64,000 bases of DNA from positions 1-64,000 of the forward strand of contig NZ_PVXL01000065.1 of assembly GCF_002995805.1 (NCBI RefSeq). The letters are read 5' to 3'. Numbering within the stretch: position 1 is the stretch's first letter; each line of letters starts with the position of its first letter. The DNA is from Neomoorella stamsii (GTDB lineage: Bacteria > Bacillota > DSM-521 > Neomoorellales > Neomoorellaceae). The translations under genes and the position numbers were made by a program. The notes under the pieces were generated by a model. The model was not told the origin of the DNA. It did no database searches and saw nothing but the letters and a program-made list of their open reading frames with translations. Shown in pieces: positions 6,190 through 13,394 of the stretch.

Positions 6190-8547
6190 ATGGGGATGTC
6201 CTTAAAAACCAAAGTACTCCTTGTTTTCTGCGCCGTCTTTGCCCTTCTTGCCCTTATTTTTTTTGCTGTTTCTCATGTTATAGCAGGGAATATTGCAGGT
6301 AAGCTGGAAAACGAAAGTATCCGAGAGAATGTGGAGCGGGCCCTGCAGGCCCTGGAAAGGGAAATAGCGGCGCTGGATAAATCTGCCACAGACTGGGCTA
6401 CCTGGGACGACACGTATAGCTTCGTGGAGGACAGGAACCGGGAATATATACAAAAAAACCTGGTCGATAACGTGTTTGAAATTTTGAGGCTTAATTATGT
6501 AGTTTTCCTAAATACCAGGGGAGAAATAGTATACGCCAGAGGATACGACCCTGAAGCGGGCGAAGAAATACCCTTGCCTCCCGGCATTGTTTTTACAGCC
6601 CATAACCAAACAGGCGGCCGTAAAGGGGTGGTGGTGACGCCACAAGGGCCGGTGCTGCTGGCCGCCAGGCCCGTTTTAAAAAGTGATGGCAGCGGCCCCG
6701 CCCGGGGGACCCTTATCTTCGCCCGCACCTTAAGGGACAAGGATTTAAAAGAGCTCTCGGAAATCACCCGCCTCCCCCTCTCCCTTCACCCACCGGAGGC
6801 CATCGACTTCCGCGAGCTCAAGCCAGCGGGAACCCTTAAAAACGGAGAACCATTTTACGTAAAAATTGTTTCCCCGGAGGAGAGCGCCGGCTTTGCCGTC
6901 ATTAAGGATTTGCAGGGTGAAAGCGCCTTAATCCTTCAGGCGAACTCCTACCGGCGCGCCGCTCAGGCGTTCCTGTCCGCAAGACAAGCCTTCAGCCTCT
7001 TTCTTGCGCTGGCGGCGGCTTTATGCTGCCTTCTTGCCTTATTCTGGCTGGACCGGGCGGTTCTCTCCCGCCTGGCCCGGCTTACCGCCGCAGTTACTGG
7101 CATCGGCCGCTCTCCCTCCCCTGCCCCCGGAATACCCCTTCTGGAGGGAAAGGATGAGCTTGCCCTTCTTTCCTCTGAAATCAGCAAAATGCTGGAAAGG
7201 CTTGAGGAATACCAACGGGAACTAGGCGAGAAGGAAAAGAAATGCTCTTCTCTGGTAGATAACGCCACTGAAACCATCATCGTGGTCCAGGACGGCGTGG
7301 TTACCTTTGTCAACCGGGCAACGCTGACCCACACGGGCTACACGGCAGGAGAACTTCTATCCAGACCTTTCCTGGACTTCATTCATCCCGAAGACAGGGA
7401 AAGTACCGTACAGCACTACCGGGAATTGCTGGAGAAAAAAAGCCCTCTATATGCCTGCTCTTTCAGGATATTTGCCAAGGACGGGAGCGTCAAATGGATG
7501 GAGACCAACTCCGTGGTAATCGAGTGGGAAGGGCAGGCCGCTACCCTGCATTTTTTGACCGATATCACCCCGCGTAAAATCCTGGAAGAAGAGCTGCAGA
7601 GGTTAATGGCCGAAAAATCTCTGATTCTTGACAGCCTTACCGAGATGGTCGCGTTTTTGGACCGGGACATGCACGTCATCTGGGCCAACCGGACTGCCGG
7701 CCAATCCGTGGGTAAGAACCCCGAGGAGCTATTCGGAGCCAAATGCCACGAAATATGGCAAGGAAAAAGCGCTCCCTGCCCCGGCTGCCCGGTGGTCCAG
7801 GCTATGGAGACCGGCCAGGTATGCACAGGTGAGGTAACCTCCCCGGACGGTCGCTTCTGGAGCATTACCGCCACGCCGGTGAAGGATAAAGAGGGAAAAG
7901 TCATAGGGGCGGTGGAGGCAACCCTGGATATCACCGAGCGCAAGCGCTACGAGGAACAGTTAAGGTTCTTAAGCCTGCACGATTCTTTAACGGGCCTCTA
8001 CAACCGGGCCTTCTTTCAGGAAGAGCTCAGGCGCTTGTCTGGCAGCCGGGAATATCCCATAACCATCCTGGTGGCGGATCTGGACGGCCTAAAACTGGTC
8101 AACGATACCCTGGGCCACGCTAAAGGCGATGAACTGTTACAGGCCTGCGCCGGTGTTCTAAAAACCTCCCTGCGCCGCTCAGATATTGTGGCTCGCATTG
8201 GGGGGGATGAATTCGCCGCCATCCTGCCCAAAACAGGCGAAAAAACTGGAGAGGACCTTGCCCAGCGGATCCGCTCGGCCATCGAGGCCTCCAATAAAAA
8301 ACATCCCGAGCTGCCCCTGCACTTCTCCCTAGGGGTGGCCACCTGCCAGAACGCAGCGGAATCCCTGGAAGAAACCTTCAAGAAGGCCGACGACCTCATG
8401 TACCGCAACAAGCTCCTGAACCGGGCCAGTGCGCGAAACCTGATCGTTGGCGCCCTGCTGGCAGCCCTGAAGGAAAAGGATTACATTACTGCAGGGCACG
8501 CTGAAAGGCTGCAGGAAATGTACCTGAATACCGAGTTGGGAGGGTAA
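6190..8547 (+). CDS. CHASE4-PAS-PAS-GGDEF membrane diguanylate cyclase, HD-GYP domain truncated
   Basis: A 785-residue membrane protein starting MGMSLKTKV, with GAGGAGAG directly upstream. Order: membrane helix (8-30), extracytoplasmic CHASE4 sensor with the signature SATDWATWDDTYSFV (near 65-80), second helix (about 260-285), HAMP-like linker, two PAS domains (about 350-590, the second with a CHEIWQGKSAPCPGCP cysteine pattern), then GGDEF with intact RIGGDEF (near 675). It should make cyclic di-GMP. After GGDEF comes ALLAALKEKDYITAGHAERLQEM, the first helix of an HD-GYP domain, and then the frame stops: about 150 residues of phosphodiesterase domain, including the HD pair, are missing. The break lies directly against the agr-like genes. 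Confidence 0.87.
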   Translation: MGMSLKTKVLLVFCAVFALLALIFFAVSHVIAGNIAGKLENESIRENVERALQALEREIAALDKSATDWATWDDTYSFVEDRNREYIQKNLVDNVFEILRLNYVVFLNTRGEIVYARGYDPEAGEEIPLPPGIVFTAHNQTGGRKGVVVTPQGPVLLAARPVLKSDGSGPARGTLIFARTLRDKDLKELSEITRLPLSLHPPEAIDFRELKPAGTLKNGEPFYVKIVSPEESAGFAVIKDLQGESALILQANSYRRAAQAFLSARQAFSLFLALAAALCCLLALFWLDRAVLSRLARLTAAVTGIGRSPSPAPGIPLLEGKDELALLSSEISKMLERLEEYQRELGEKEKKCSSLVDNATETIIVVQDGVVTFVNRATLTHTGYTAGELLSRPFLDFIHPEDRESTVQHYRELLEKKSPLYACSFRIFAKDGSVKWMETNSVVIEWEGQAATLHFLTDITPRKILEEELQRLMAEKSLILDSLTEMVAFLDRDMHVIWANRTAGQSVGKNPEELFGAKCHEIWQGKSAPCPGCPVVQAMETGQVCTGEVTSPDGRFWSITATPVKDKEGKVIGAVEATLDITERKRYEEQLRFLSLHDSLTGLYNRAFFQEELRRLSGSREYPITILVADLDGLKLVNDTLGHAKGDELLQACAGVLKTSLRRSDIVARIGGDEFAAILPKTGEKTGEDLAQRIRSAIEASNKKHPELPLHFSLGVATCQNAAESLEETFKKADDLMYRNKLLNRASARNLIVGALLAALKEKDYITAGHAERLQEMYLNTELGG

Positions 8548-8597
8548 CTTTGCTTTTTTTTGGCAGGAGAAAAAGCTTTTCTGTCGAATAAACTTTC

Positions 8598-9104
8598 ATG
8601 GAAGAAAAAATACGGCGGCCGAGGTGTCCTAAGCTGTTTAAAGAAGCTTTTCCAGCCATCTTATATTCTTTGCTTCTCCAGGATTTTCCCGAGAGCCTGG
8701 TACTAACGATGGCGGTCTTTAGCCTTTTAAACCTGCGGATAAAAGATAGAAAGGTTCTTGCCATTGCCCTGTTGCAGGCCCTTACCAACCTGGTGCGCCT
8801 TCTGCCCATCACCTTTGGCGTGCATTCGGTAATTTTGATCTTATCCTTGGCTACCTATACCCGGCTTTTCACCCGCGCTCAACTGTCCAAAATATTTTTG
8901 GCCGTCCTGCTATGCTTTGCTCTCATAGCCACAGCCGAGCTAATATACTCGCAACCACTTTTAAACTTTACCGGTTTAGAATATGAGGAAGTCTTCGCCA
9001 ATCCTTTTTTGAGAGCAGCCTTTGCCCTTCCCTACACAGTACTATTGTTGGTCCTGGCTTTAGTCAAGAATTATTATAACCAGAAGAGGAGATTGATTTG
9101 TTAA
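8598..9104 (+). CDS. AgrC-like membrane sensor domain without kinase domain
   Basis: A 168-residue, very hydrophobic protein with about five or six membrane helices. Features such as FPESLVLTMAVFSLL, ITFGVHSVILILSLA and FLRAAFALPYTVLLLVLAL resemble the N-terminal membrane domain of Firmicute GHKL (AgrC-type) sensor kinases, which senses a peptide in Agr systems. The frame ends just after the last helix (KNYYNQKRRLIC), so there is no HisKA or ATPase domain. The stop overlaps the TTG start of agrB. No good ribosome-binding site lies upstream of the ATG. The likeness is pattern-based; a general membrane protein is the alternative. Confidence 0.6.
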   Translation: MEEKIRRPRCPKLFKEAFPAILYSLLLQDFPESLVLTMAVFSLLNLRIKDRKVLAIALLQALTNLVRLLPITFGVHSVILILSLATYTRLFTRAQLSKIFLAVLLCFALIATAELIYSQPLLNFTGLEYEEVFANPFLRAAFALPYTVLLLVLALVKNYYNQKRRLIC

Positions 9105-9718
9105 GGTTTAACCTGAGCCGGCCGGCTGCAGCCTACTTGAAGGAGAAGCTCAATTTAACCCCGGAGGAGGAAGAGATCGCCCTATATGGGCTGCAAGTTA
9201 TTATCTATCCCCTTATAAGCTTGCTGTCCATCAGCTTGGTAGGCTGGCTTTTAGGCTGCCTATATACCACCCTGGCCGCTACTTTAACGGGAGCTTTCCT
9301 GCGCCTGTGGTCCGGCGGGGCCCACAGCCGGTCGCCCCTTACCTGCACCCTGCTGGGGGCAGTTGTTTCCCCGGCCCTGGGGAAAATATCTCTAGTGGTG
9401 GCACCTCTTTTGAACTCTTTTCACCTTTTCATAATAGTTATCCTGGGTTCGCTTTTATCGTTAGCCTTCGTCTGGCGCCTGGCCCCGGTAGATTCTCCGG
9501 CCAAACCCCTTCTTTCCCCGGAATACCGCCAGAGAATGCGCCGATTATCCGTCACCAGCATATTTTTTATCGCCGTCGTACAAATTGTCCTGCTGGCTAC
9601 GGCCGGGGTCCCGGCCGTAGTCCTGGCCCTGAGCCTGGGTCTATGGTGGCAGACCTTTACTTTAACCAGGGCGGGACACCGGTTTGCCACTCTCATAGAT
9701 GAAATAATCTCACCGTGA
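9098..9718 (+). CDS. agrB: AgrB-like accessory gene regulator peptidase/cyclase
   Basis: A 206-residue integral membrane protein of the AgrB family, which cuts the AgrD precursor and forms the thiolactone. The catalytic pair is visible in GGAHSRSPLTC: the His and Cys lie seven residues apart, as do His77 and Cys84 of the staphylococcal enzyme. About five or six hydrophobic helices follow the N-terminal amphipathic part (LNLTPEEEEIALYGLQ). Translation starts at TTG with AGAGGAG upstream, overlapping the previous gene. The agrD peptide gene begins 18 bases downstream. No agrC kinase or agrA response regulator is present in the neighbourhood. Confidence 0.9.
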   Translation: MLRFNLSRPAAAYLKEKLNLTPEEEEIALYGLQVIIYPLISLLSISLVGWLLGCLYTTLAATLTGAFLRLWSGGAHSRSPLTCTLLGAVVSPALGKISLVVAPLLNSFHLFIIVILGSLLSLAFVWRLAPVDSPAKPLLSPEYRQRMRRLSVTSIFFIAVVQIVLLATAGVPAVVLALSLGLWWQTFTLTRAGHRFATLIDEIISP

Positions 9719-9736
9719 GTAGGGAGGTAAGAGAGG

Positions 9737-9868
9737 ATGAAGCGTTTACTTTACCGGCTTTTGCCTGCCGCATTCAGCGTTTTGGCTTTCGCCGCTGCTA
9801 TTGGGGTCAAGCCGACTTGTGTATTCTTTTTCCATCAGCCCGAGGTGCCCAGGTCCCTCCGCAAGTAA
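9737..9868 (+). CDS. agrD: AgrD-like cyclic lactone autoinducer precursor peptide
   Basis: A 43-codon gene beginning 18 bases after agrB. The peptide starts MKRLLYRLLPAAFSVLAFAA, an amphipathic membrane-anchoring leader, followed by the segment IGVKPTCVFFFHQPEVPRSL ending in RK. The Cys-aromatic core (TCVFFF) followed by HQPEVPRSLRK is the pattern of clostridial cyclic-lactone autoinducer precursors, where the charged tail is removed by AgrB and the Cys closes a thiolactone. AGGTAAGAGAGG lies upstream. The mature signal would be a small ring containing the Cys and the following aromatic residues; its exact borders are not derivable here. A strong terminator follows at once. Confidence 0.93.
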   Translation: MKRLLYRLLPAAFSVLAFAAAIGVKPTCVFFFHQPEVPRSLRK

Positions 9869-9877
9869 AGCTTTTTG

Positions 9878-9917
9878 GTACCGGGAAGCCCCGCCCTTCC
9901 CGGTACGAAATTTTTTT
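9878..9917 (+). terminator. Intrinsic terminator after agrD
   Basis: Plus strand GTACCGGGAAG pairs perfectly with CTTCCCGGTAC (eleven pairs), then GAAA and seven T residues. It ends the sensor-agrB-agrD transcript, or leaves only partial read-through into the GGDEF/HD-GYP gene. Confidence 0.92.
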
Positions 9918-10005
9918 AGACTATTGGGGCTCCCGGGTCCAGTCCAGTCAAGTGAAGAAAATAGGAGACCTCTCAGCTTTAATTCTGGCAACAGGAGAAG
10001 CGTCG

Positions 10006-11679
10006 ATGCGCAAGTGGGAACAAAAGAGGGCGCAAGAGATATCCGAGTATATTTTAGTTACCCATATCGTCAGCCTTTTGATTTTTTTAATGATCGTTTT
10101 CAGCTTTTATAATCTACCGTTAGGCTTTCATCTGCGTTTGTATTTGCTATTTATGTTTATTATATTCGCTGCAACAATTATAGCGTATACTGCCGGCAAG
10201 CTCCTCCCCAGGATAACTACTCTGGAACAGCCGCAGATAGATGAGATTTTGCTGCTGGCCGTCATTTTCCCTTTGGCCTTTATCTTTCTCTGGTACAGCC
10301 ATAATTTTTTCGGGGCCAAGGTTTTGATTTTGGTCCCCTCCATAATCGCCTCCACCAGCCTGGGCAAGCTGGGGGGGACAGCAGCCGCTGTTCTGGCCAG
10401 CGCCCTCCTTTTTTTCCTGGATTACCGGCTGCATAATTATTTGCCTCCCGAAATTTTCCAAACAAACTCCATCATCACCGGCGTTAATCTCCTGCTCACA
10501 TGGCTGGTGGGCGGGCTGATGGAAGTAGAAAGGAAAACCCAGCAGGAGTTGCTCCAGATAGCCGATTACGATCAATTAACCGGACTGTACAACCACCGCT
10601 ACCTGCAGGAAAAGCTGGCCCTAACCTTGCAAAAAGCGGCAGCGGAAAATCTTCCTGTATCCTTTGCCTTATTAGACATAGATCAATTTAAGTACTTTAA
10701 CACGGTTTACGGTTACCAGAAGGGAGACGAAATTTTAGCCAACATCGGGCACCTATTGGGGGAGGAAATCAAAGAGCCGTGTTATGCAGCCCGCTACGGC
10801 AGCGATGAATTCGTCCTGGTTTTTCCAGGAAAAGAAAAAATTGAGGCTGCCAGGGTGACTTCGCATATAAAAGAAAAAATAGTAAGCCAGGCTACCGTTT
10901 CCTTGCTGGAGAGTGAAAGGACGCCGCCTTTTAAGCCCTTTACCATTGTTACAGGATTAGCAAGCTACCCGGCTGACGCTGACGGGGTTTCGTCCCTGGT
11001 GAGGGCGGCAGAAAATGATCTATACAGAACCAAGTACTCGCGAGGTGATGCTTACCTTTATTATTCTATAATAAGCGAGATAACCCACTTAAAAGTCAAG
11101 GAAGCTTTCCCTACCCTCCAGACCCTGGTGGCGCTGATAAATATCAAAGACCGCTACACCTTCGGTCATTCAGAGAGGGTTATGTCTTATTCTTTGGCCC
11201 TAGCGAAGAAATTACCCCTCTCCGAAGAAGAAAAAAATACCTTGCGCTACGGTGCCTATTTACACGACCTGGGTAAGATCGAAGTTGAGAGCGTTATCCT
11301 AAATAAAACAGCTTCTTTAACCGAAAGAGAATGGGGGATCATGAAAAACCATACAATATTAGGAAGCGAAATAGTCAAACCTTTACTATTTTTCCAAGAT
11401 ATATCACCGATTATTCGCTCCCATCATGAAAACTACGATGGCTCTGGTTATCCGGATGGTTTAAAGGGAGAGGAAATCCCGCTCCCGGCGCGCATTGTGC
11501 GCCTGGCCGACAGCTTCGATGCCATGACTACCGACCGCCCCTACAAGAAGGCGTTGACCTTTTCACAAGCCAGCCAAGAATTGCAGAGGTATGCTGGTAG
11601 GCACTATGACCCGTTGCTCGTAGAAATCTTTCTGGAAGCGGTGAAAGAAGCATATGAAAAGCGGAAGACCTATCTGTAG
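10006..11679 (+). CDS. Six-helix membrane GGDEF/HD-GYP cyclic-di-GMP signalling protein
   Basis: A 557-residue protein starting MRKWEQKRAQ, chosen because AGGAG sits eight bases upstream and because a longer frame would run through agrD and its terminator. Residues 15-172 hold six hydrophobic helices with short loops and no known sensor motif. The GGDEF domain (about 180-345) has GSDEF instead of GGDEF at 265-269, which may weaken or abolish cyclase activity. The HD-GYP domain (about 360-557) keeps HDLGK, HHENYDGSGYPDGL and DSFDAMTTDRPY, so cyclic-di-GMP phosphodiesterase activity is plausible. Its place next to agrBD, with no AgrC/AgrA, makes its membrane domain a candidate peptide sensor (inference). 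Confidence 0.88.
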   Translation: MRKWEQKRAQEISEYILVTHIVSLLIFLMIVFSFYNLPLGFHLRLYLLFMFIIFAATIIAYTAGKLLPRITTLEQPQIDEILLLAVIFPLAFIFLWYSHNFFGAKVLILVPSIIASTSLGKLGGTAAAVLASALLFFLDYRLHNYLPPEIFQTNSIITGVNLLLTWLVGGLMEVERKTQQELLQIADYDQLTGLYNHRYLQEKLALTLQKAAAENLPVSFALLDIDQFKYFNTVYGYQKGDEILANIGHLLGEEIKEPCYAARYGSDEFVLVFPGKEKIEAARVTSHIKEKIVSQATVSLLESERTPPFKPFTIVTGLASYPADADGVSSLVRAAENDLYRTKYSRGDAYLYYSIISEITHLKVKEAFPTLQTLVALINIKDRYTFGHSERVMSYSLALAKKLPLSEEEKNTLRYGAYLHDLGKIEVESVILNKTASLTEREWGIMKNHTILGSEIVKPLLFFQDISPIIRSHHENYDGSGYPDGLKGEEIPLPARIVRLADSFDAMTTDRPYKKALTFSQASQELQRYAGRHYDPLLVEIFLEAVKEAYEKRKTYL

Positions 11680-12097
11680 AAGGGATGCTTCTATACCCTT
11701 CCGTCTCCTGCCCCATCCCGGTTCCTGGGCCATACCTTCCCCGGAAACGCATTTTTTAGTGCTTACTGAAGAAAACTACCTAAAGTATTACCATGGAGCC
11801 CCCAAGGGAGCAGACTTTAGCCAAAATGTTTATCTCCTCGCCTGTTGGGGGATAAAACCCAATCCTGGTTATAAGATCTCAATTTCGCAAATAGCCCAAC
11901 ATGATTGGGAAGTTATTATAAAAATAAAGTTTATCGAGCCGGAACCCCTAAAATTTTATCCCCAGGTTGTCACTCACCCCCTAATGGTCGCTGAGGTAGC
12001 TAAAACTGCTTTATCTCCCCGCGGGCTGCTAACGTTTATCTTTGTGGCAGAAAAGGGGTTAGAACTAGCCCGCCTCGAAACTAATGTTTCACCGTAA
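11654..12097 (+). CDS. PrcB-C-like domain protein, start uncertain
   Basis: A frame of up to 147 residues. From about residue 33 on it resembles the PrcB C-terminal domain (protease-complex subunit/inhibitor-like fold): NVYLLACWGIKPNPGYKISI, then WEVIIKIKFIEPEPLKFYPQ and VVTHPLMVAEVAKTAL. The first 30 residues overlap the end of the previous gene and are rich in Pro/Arg, with no good ribosome-binding site, so the true start may lie further in, or the 5' end may be lost. No signal peptide is visible, which is unusual for the family. It converges on and overlaps the subtilase gene by nine bases, and a protease-inhibitor relation is conceivable. Confidence 0.5.
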   Translation: MKSGRPICRRDASIPFRLLPHPGSWAIPSPETHFLVLTEENYLKYYHGAPKGADFSQNVYLLACWGIKPNPGYKISISQIAQHDWEVIIKIKFIEPEPLKFYPQVVTHPLMVAEVAKTALSPRGLLTFIFVAEKGLELARLETNVSP

Positions 12098-13300
12098 AGC
12101 CTTATAGGCGTTAGCCCGCCCTATAGGCGGATCAAAGCCCCCTGCGGGATCCGCCCCTTCTTCGATCCTCTTCCTTACCTCCGCATTGCTCAAGCCAGGA
12201 TACTCGGCCCAGACTAAAGCTGCTATTCCGGCCACCTGCGGGCTGGACATAGAGGTCCCTGACAGGTAGTCGTAGCCCAGGGCTATGCCATAATTGTGAA
12301 TATAGTTGTCGTGGTTGGGGGTGGTAGAAAAGATGTTTAAACCCGGTGCGGCAATGTCCACCCAGGGCCCATAATTAGAAAAGAACGCGCGGCTGTCGTT
12401 TTCGTCTGTAGCTCCTACTGCGATGCAATTGGTATAAAAAGCGGGATAAAAGGGAGCTGAGGAATTGTCATTACCAGCTGCGGCAACCAGGACCACTCCC
12501 TGGCTCCAGGCATAATTGATAGCTTTTTCTAATACCTTAGACGGCCTGTGGCTACCAGCGCTAATATTAATAACCTTGGCCCCATTTTTTGTGGCCCATA
12601 TAATACCCTTGGCCAGCCAGCTATAGTAACCGCTCCCATCATCGCCCAATACTTTAACGTTCATGAGGCTGCACTTAAAGCCGACACCTGCCACCCCTTT
12701 GCCGTTGTTGGTGGCCGCTGCAGCAATTCCCGCCACGTGAGTACCATGACCGAATTTATCATCTACCGTCTTGCTAGGGGTAAAATCAACGTTGGCCACA
12801 ATTTGGGATCTCAGGTCTTCGTGGTCCTGGTCAATCCCGGAATCTAGAATGGCGATTTTTACTTCCCGGCTCCCCTTGGTCACCTTCCAAGCATCCGGTG
12901 CCAGAATCTCGGCCATCCCCCACTGTTTCTCAAAATAGGGATCATCAGGAATGAAGACGGCGCGGGCTATGTAGTCTGGCTCGGCAAATTCCACATGGGG
13001 ACTGCTGCTGTAATTGGCCACCTTCTCCCGGGCTTTTCCCTTTGCTACTTTAACTACTTCTATTCCTATCTCAGGGATAGCGTCAATTACCTGGGCATCA
13101 TTTTGAGCATGTATCCTCTCCTTAACGGCTTGAGGTATGCTGGGTTTAAATTTAACGAGAATTTGCTCCGAAGCGGGCGTGTCATCCTGGCCGGGAATTA
13201 AAAAGGGGTTGGTAGCTGAGAAACTACTAGTAGAAGCAAATAGTAAAGTTAAAATTATACCTGCTAAAGATAAAAACAAACGCGTCAACAACTTTCGCAA
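12089..13300 (-). CDS. Secreted subtilisin-like serine protease (S8), fervidolysin type
   Basis: A 403-residue subtilase. A signal peptide (about residues 1-29, LFLSLAGIILTLLFASTSSFSA) is followed by an inhibitor-like propeptide (about 45-115: ILVKFKPSIPQAVKERI, PHVEFAEPDYIA). The catalytic domain shows the Asp (LDSGID), His (GHGTHVAGIA) and Ser (SGTSMSSPQVAG) triad motifs in order, and the oxyanion Asn lies in AAAGNDN. The length suits a single-domain extracellular protease of thermophiles. It stands alone on its strand and converges with a PrcB-like gene. Upstream, 13301-13394 holds no recognisable promoter other than AT-rich sequence. Confidence 0.93.
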   Translation of the reverse strand: MRKLLTRLFLSLAGIILTLLFASTSSFSATNPFLIPGQDDTPASEQILVKFKPSIPQAVKERIHAQNDAQVIDAIPEIGIEVVKVAKGKAREKVANYSSSPHVEFAEPDYIARAVFIPDDPYFEKQWGMAEILAPDAWKVTKGSREVKIAILDSGIDQDHEDLRSQIVANVDFTPSKTVDDKFGHGTHVAGIAAAATNNGKGVAGVGFKCSLMNVKVLGDDGSGYYSWLAKGIIWATKNGAKVINISAGSHRPSKVLEKAINYAWSQGVVLVAAAGNDNSSAPFYPAFYTNCIAVGATDENDSRAFFSNYGPWVDIAAPGLNIFSTTPNHDNYIHNYGIALGYDYLSGTSMSSPQVAGIAALVWAEYPGLSNAEVRKRIEEGADPAGGFDPPIGRANAYKALR

Positions 13301-13394
13301 AGCCTGTCCTCTCCTTTTCGCTAGATATTCTTTTTAGATATTTTTTATTAAGTTAGGGGGGCTGTCAAGATTTTTGTTTACGTCAGGGAAGCTA

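Noticed and set aside
9715-10005. Long upstream extension of the GGDEF/HD-GYP gene
   Set aside because: It would read through agrD in another frame and across a strong terminator; the ATG at 10006 has a good ribosome-binding site.
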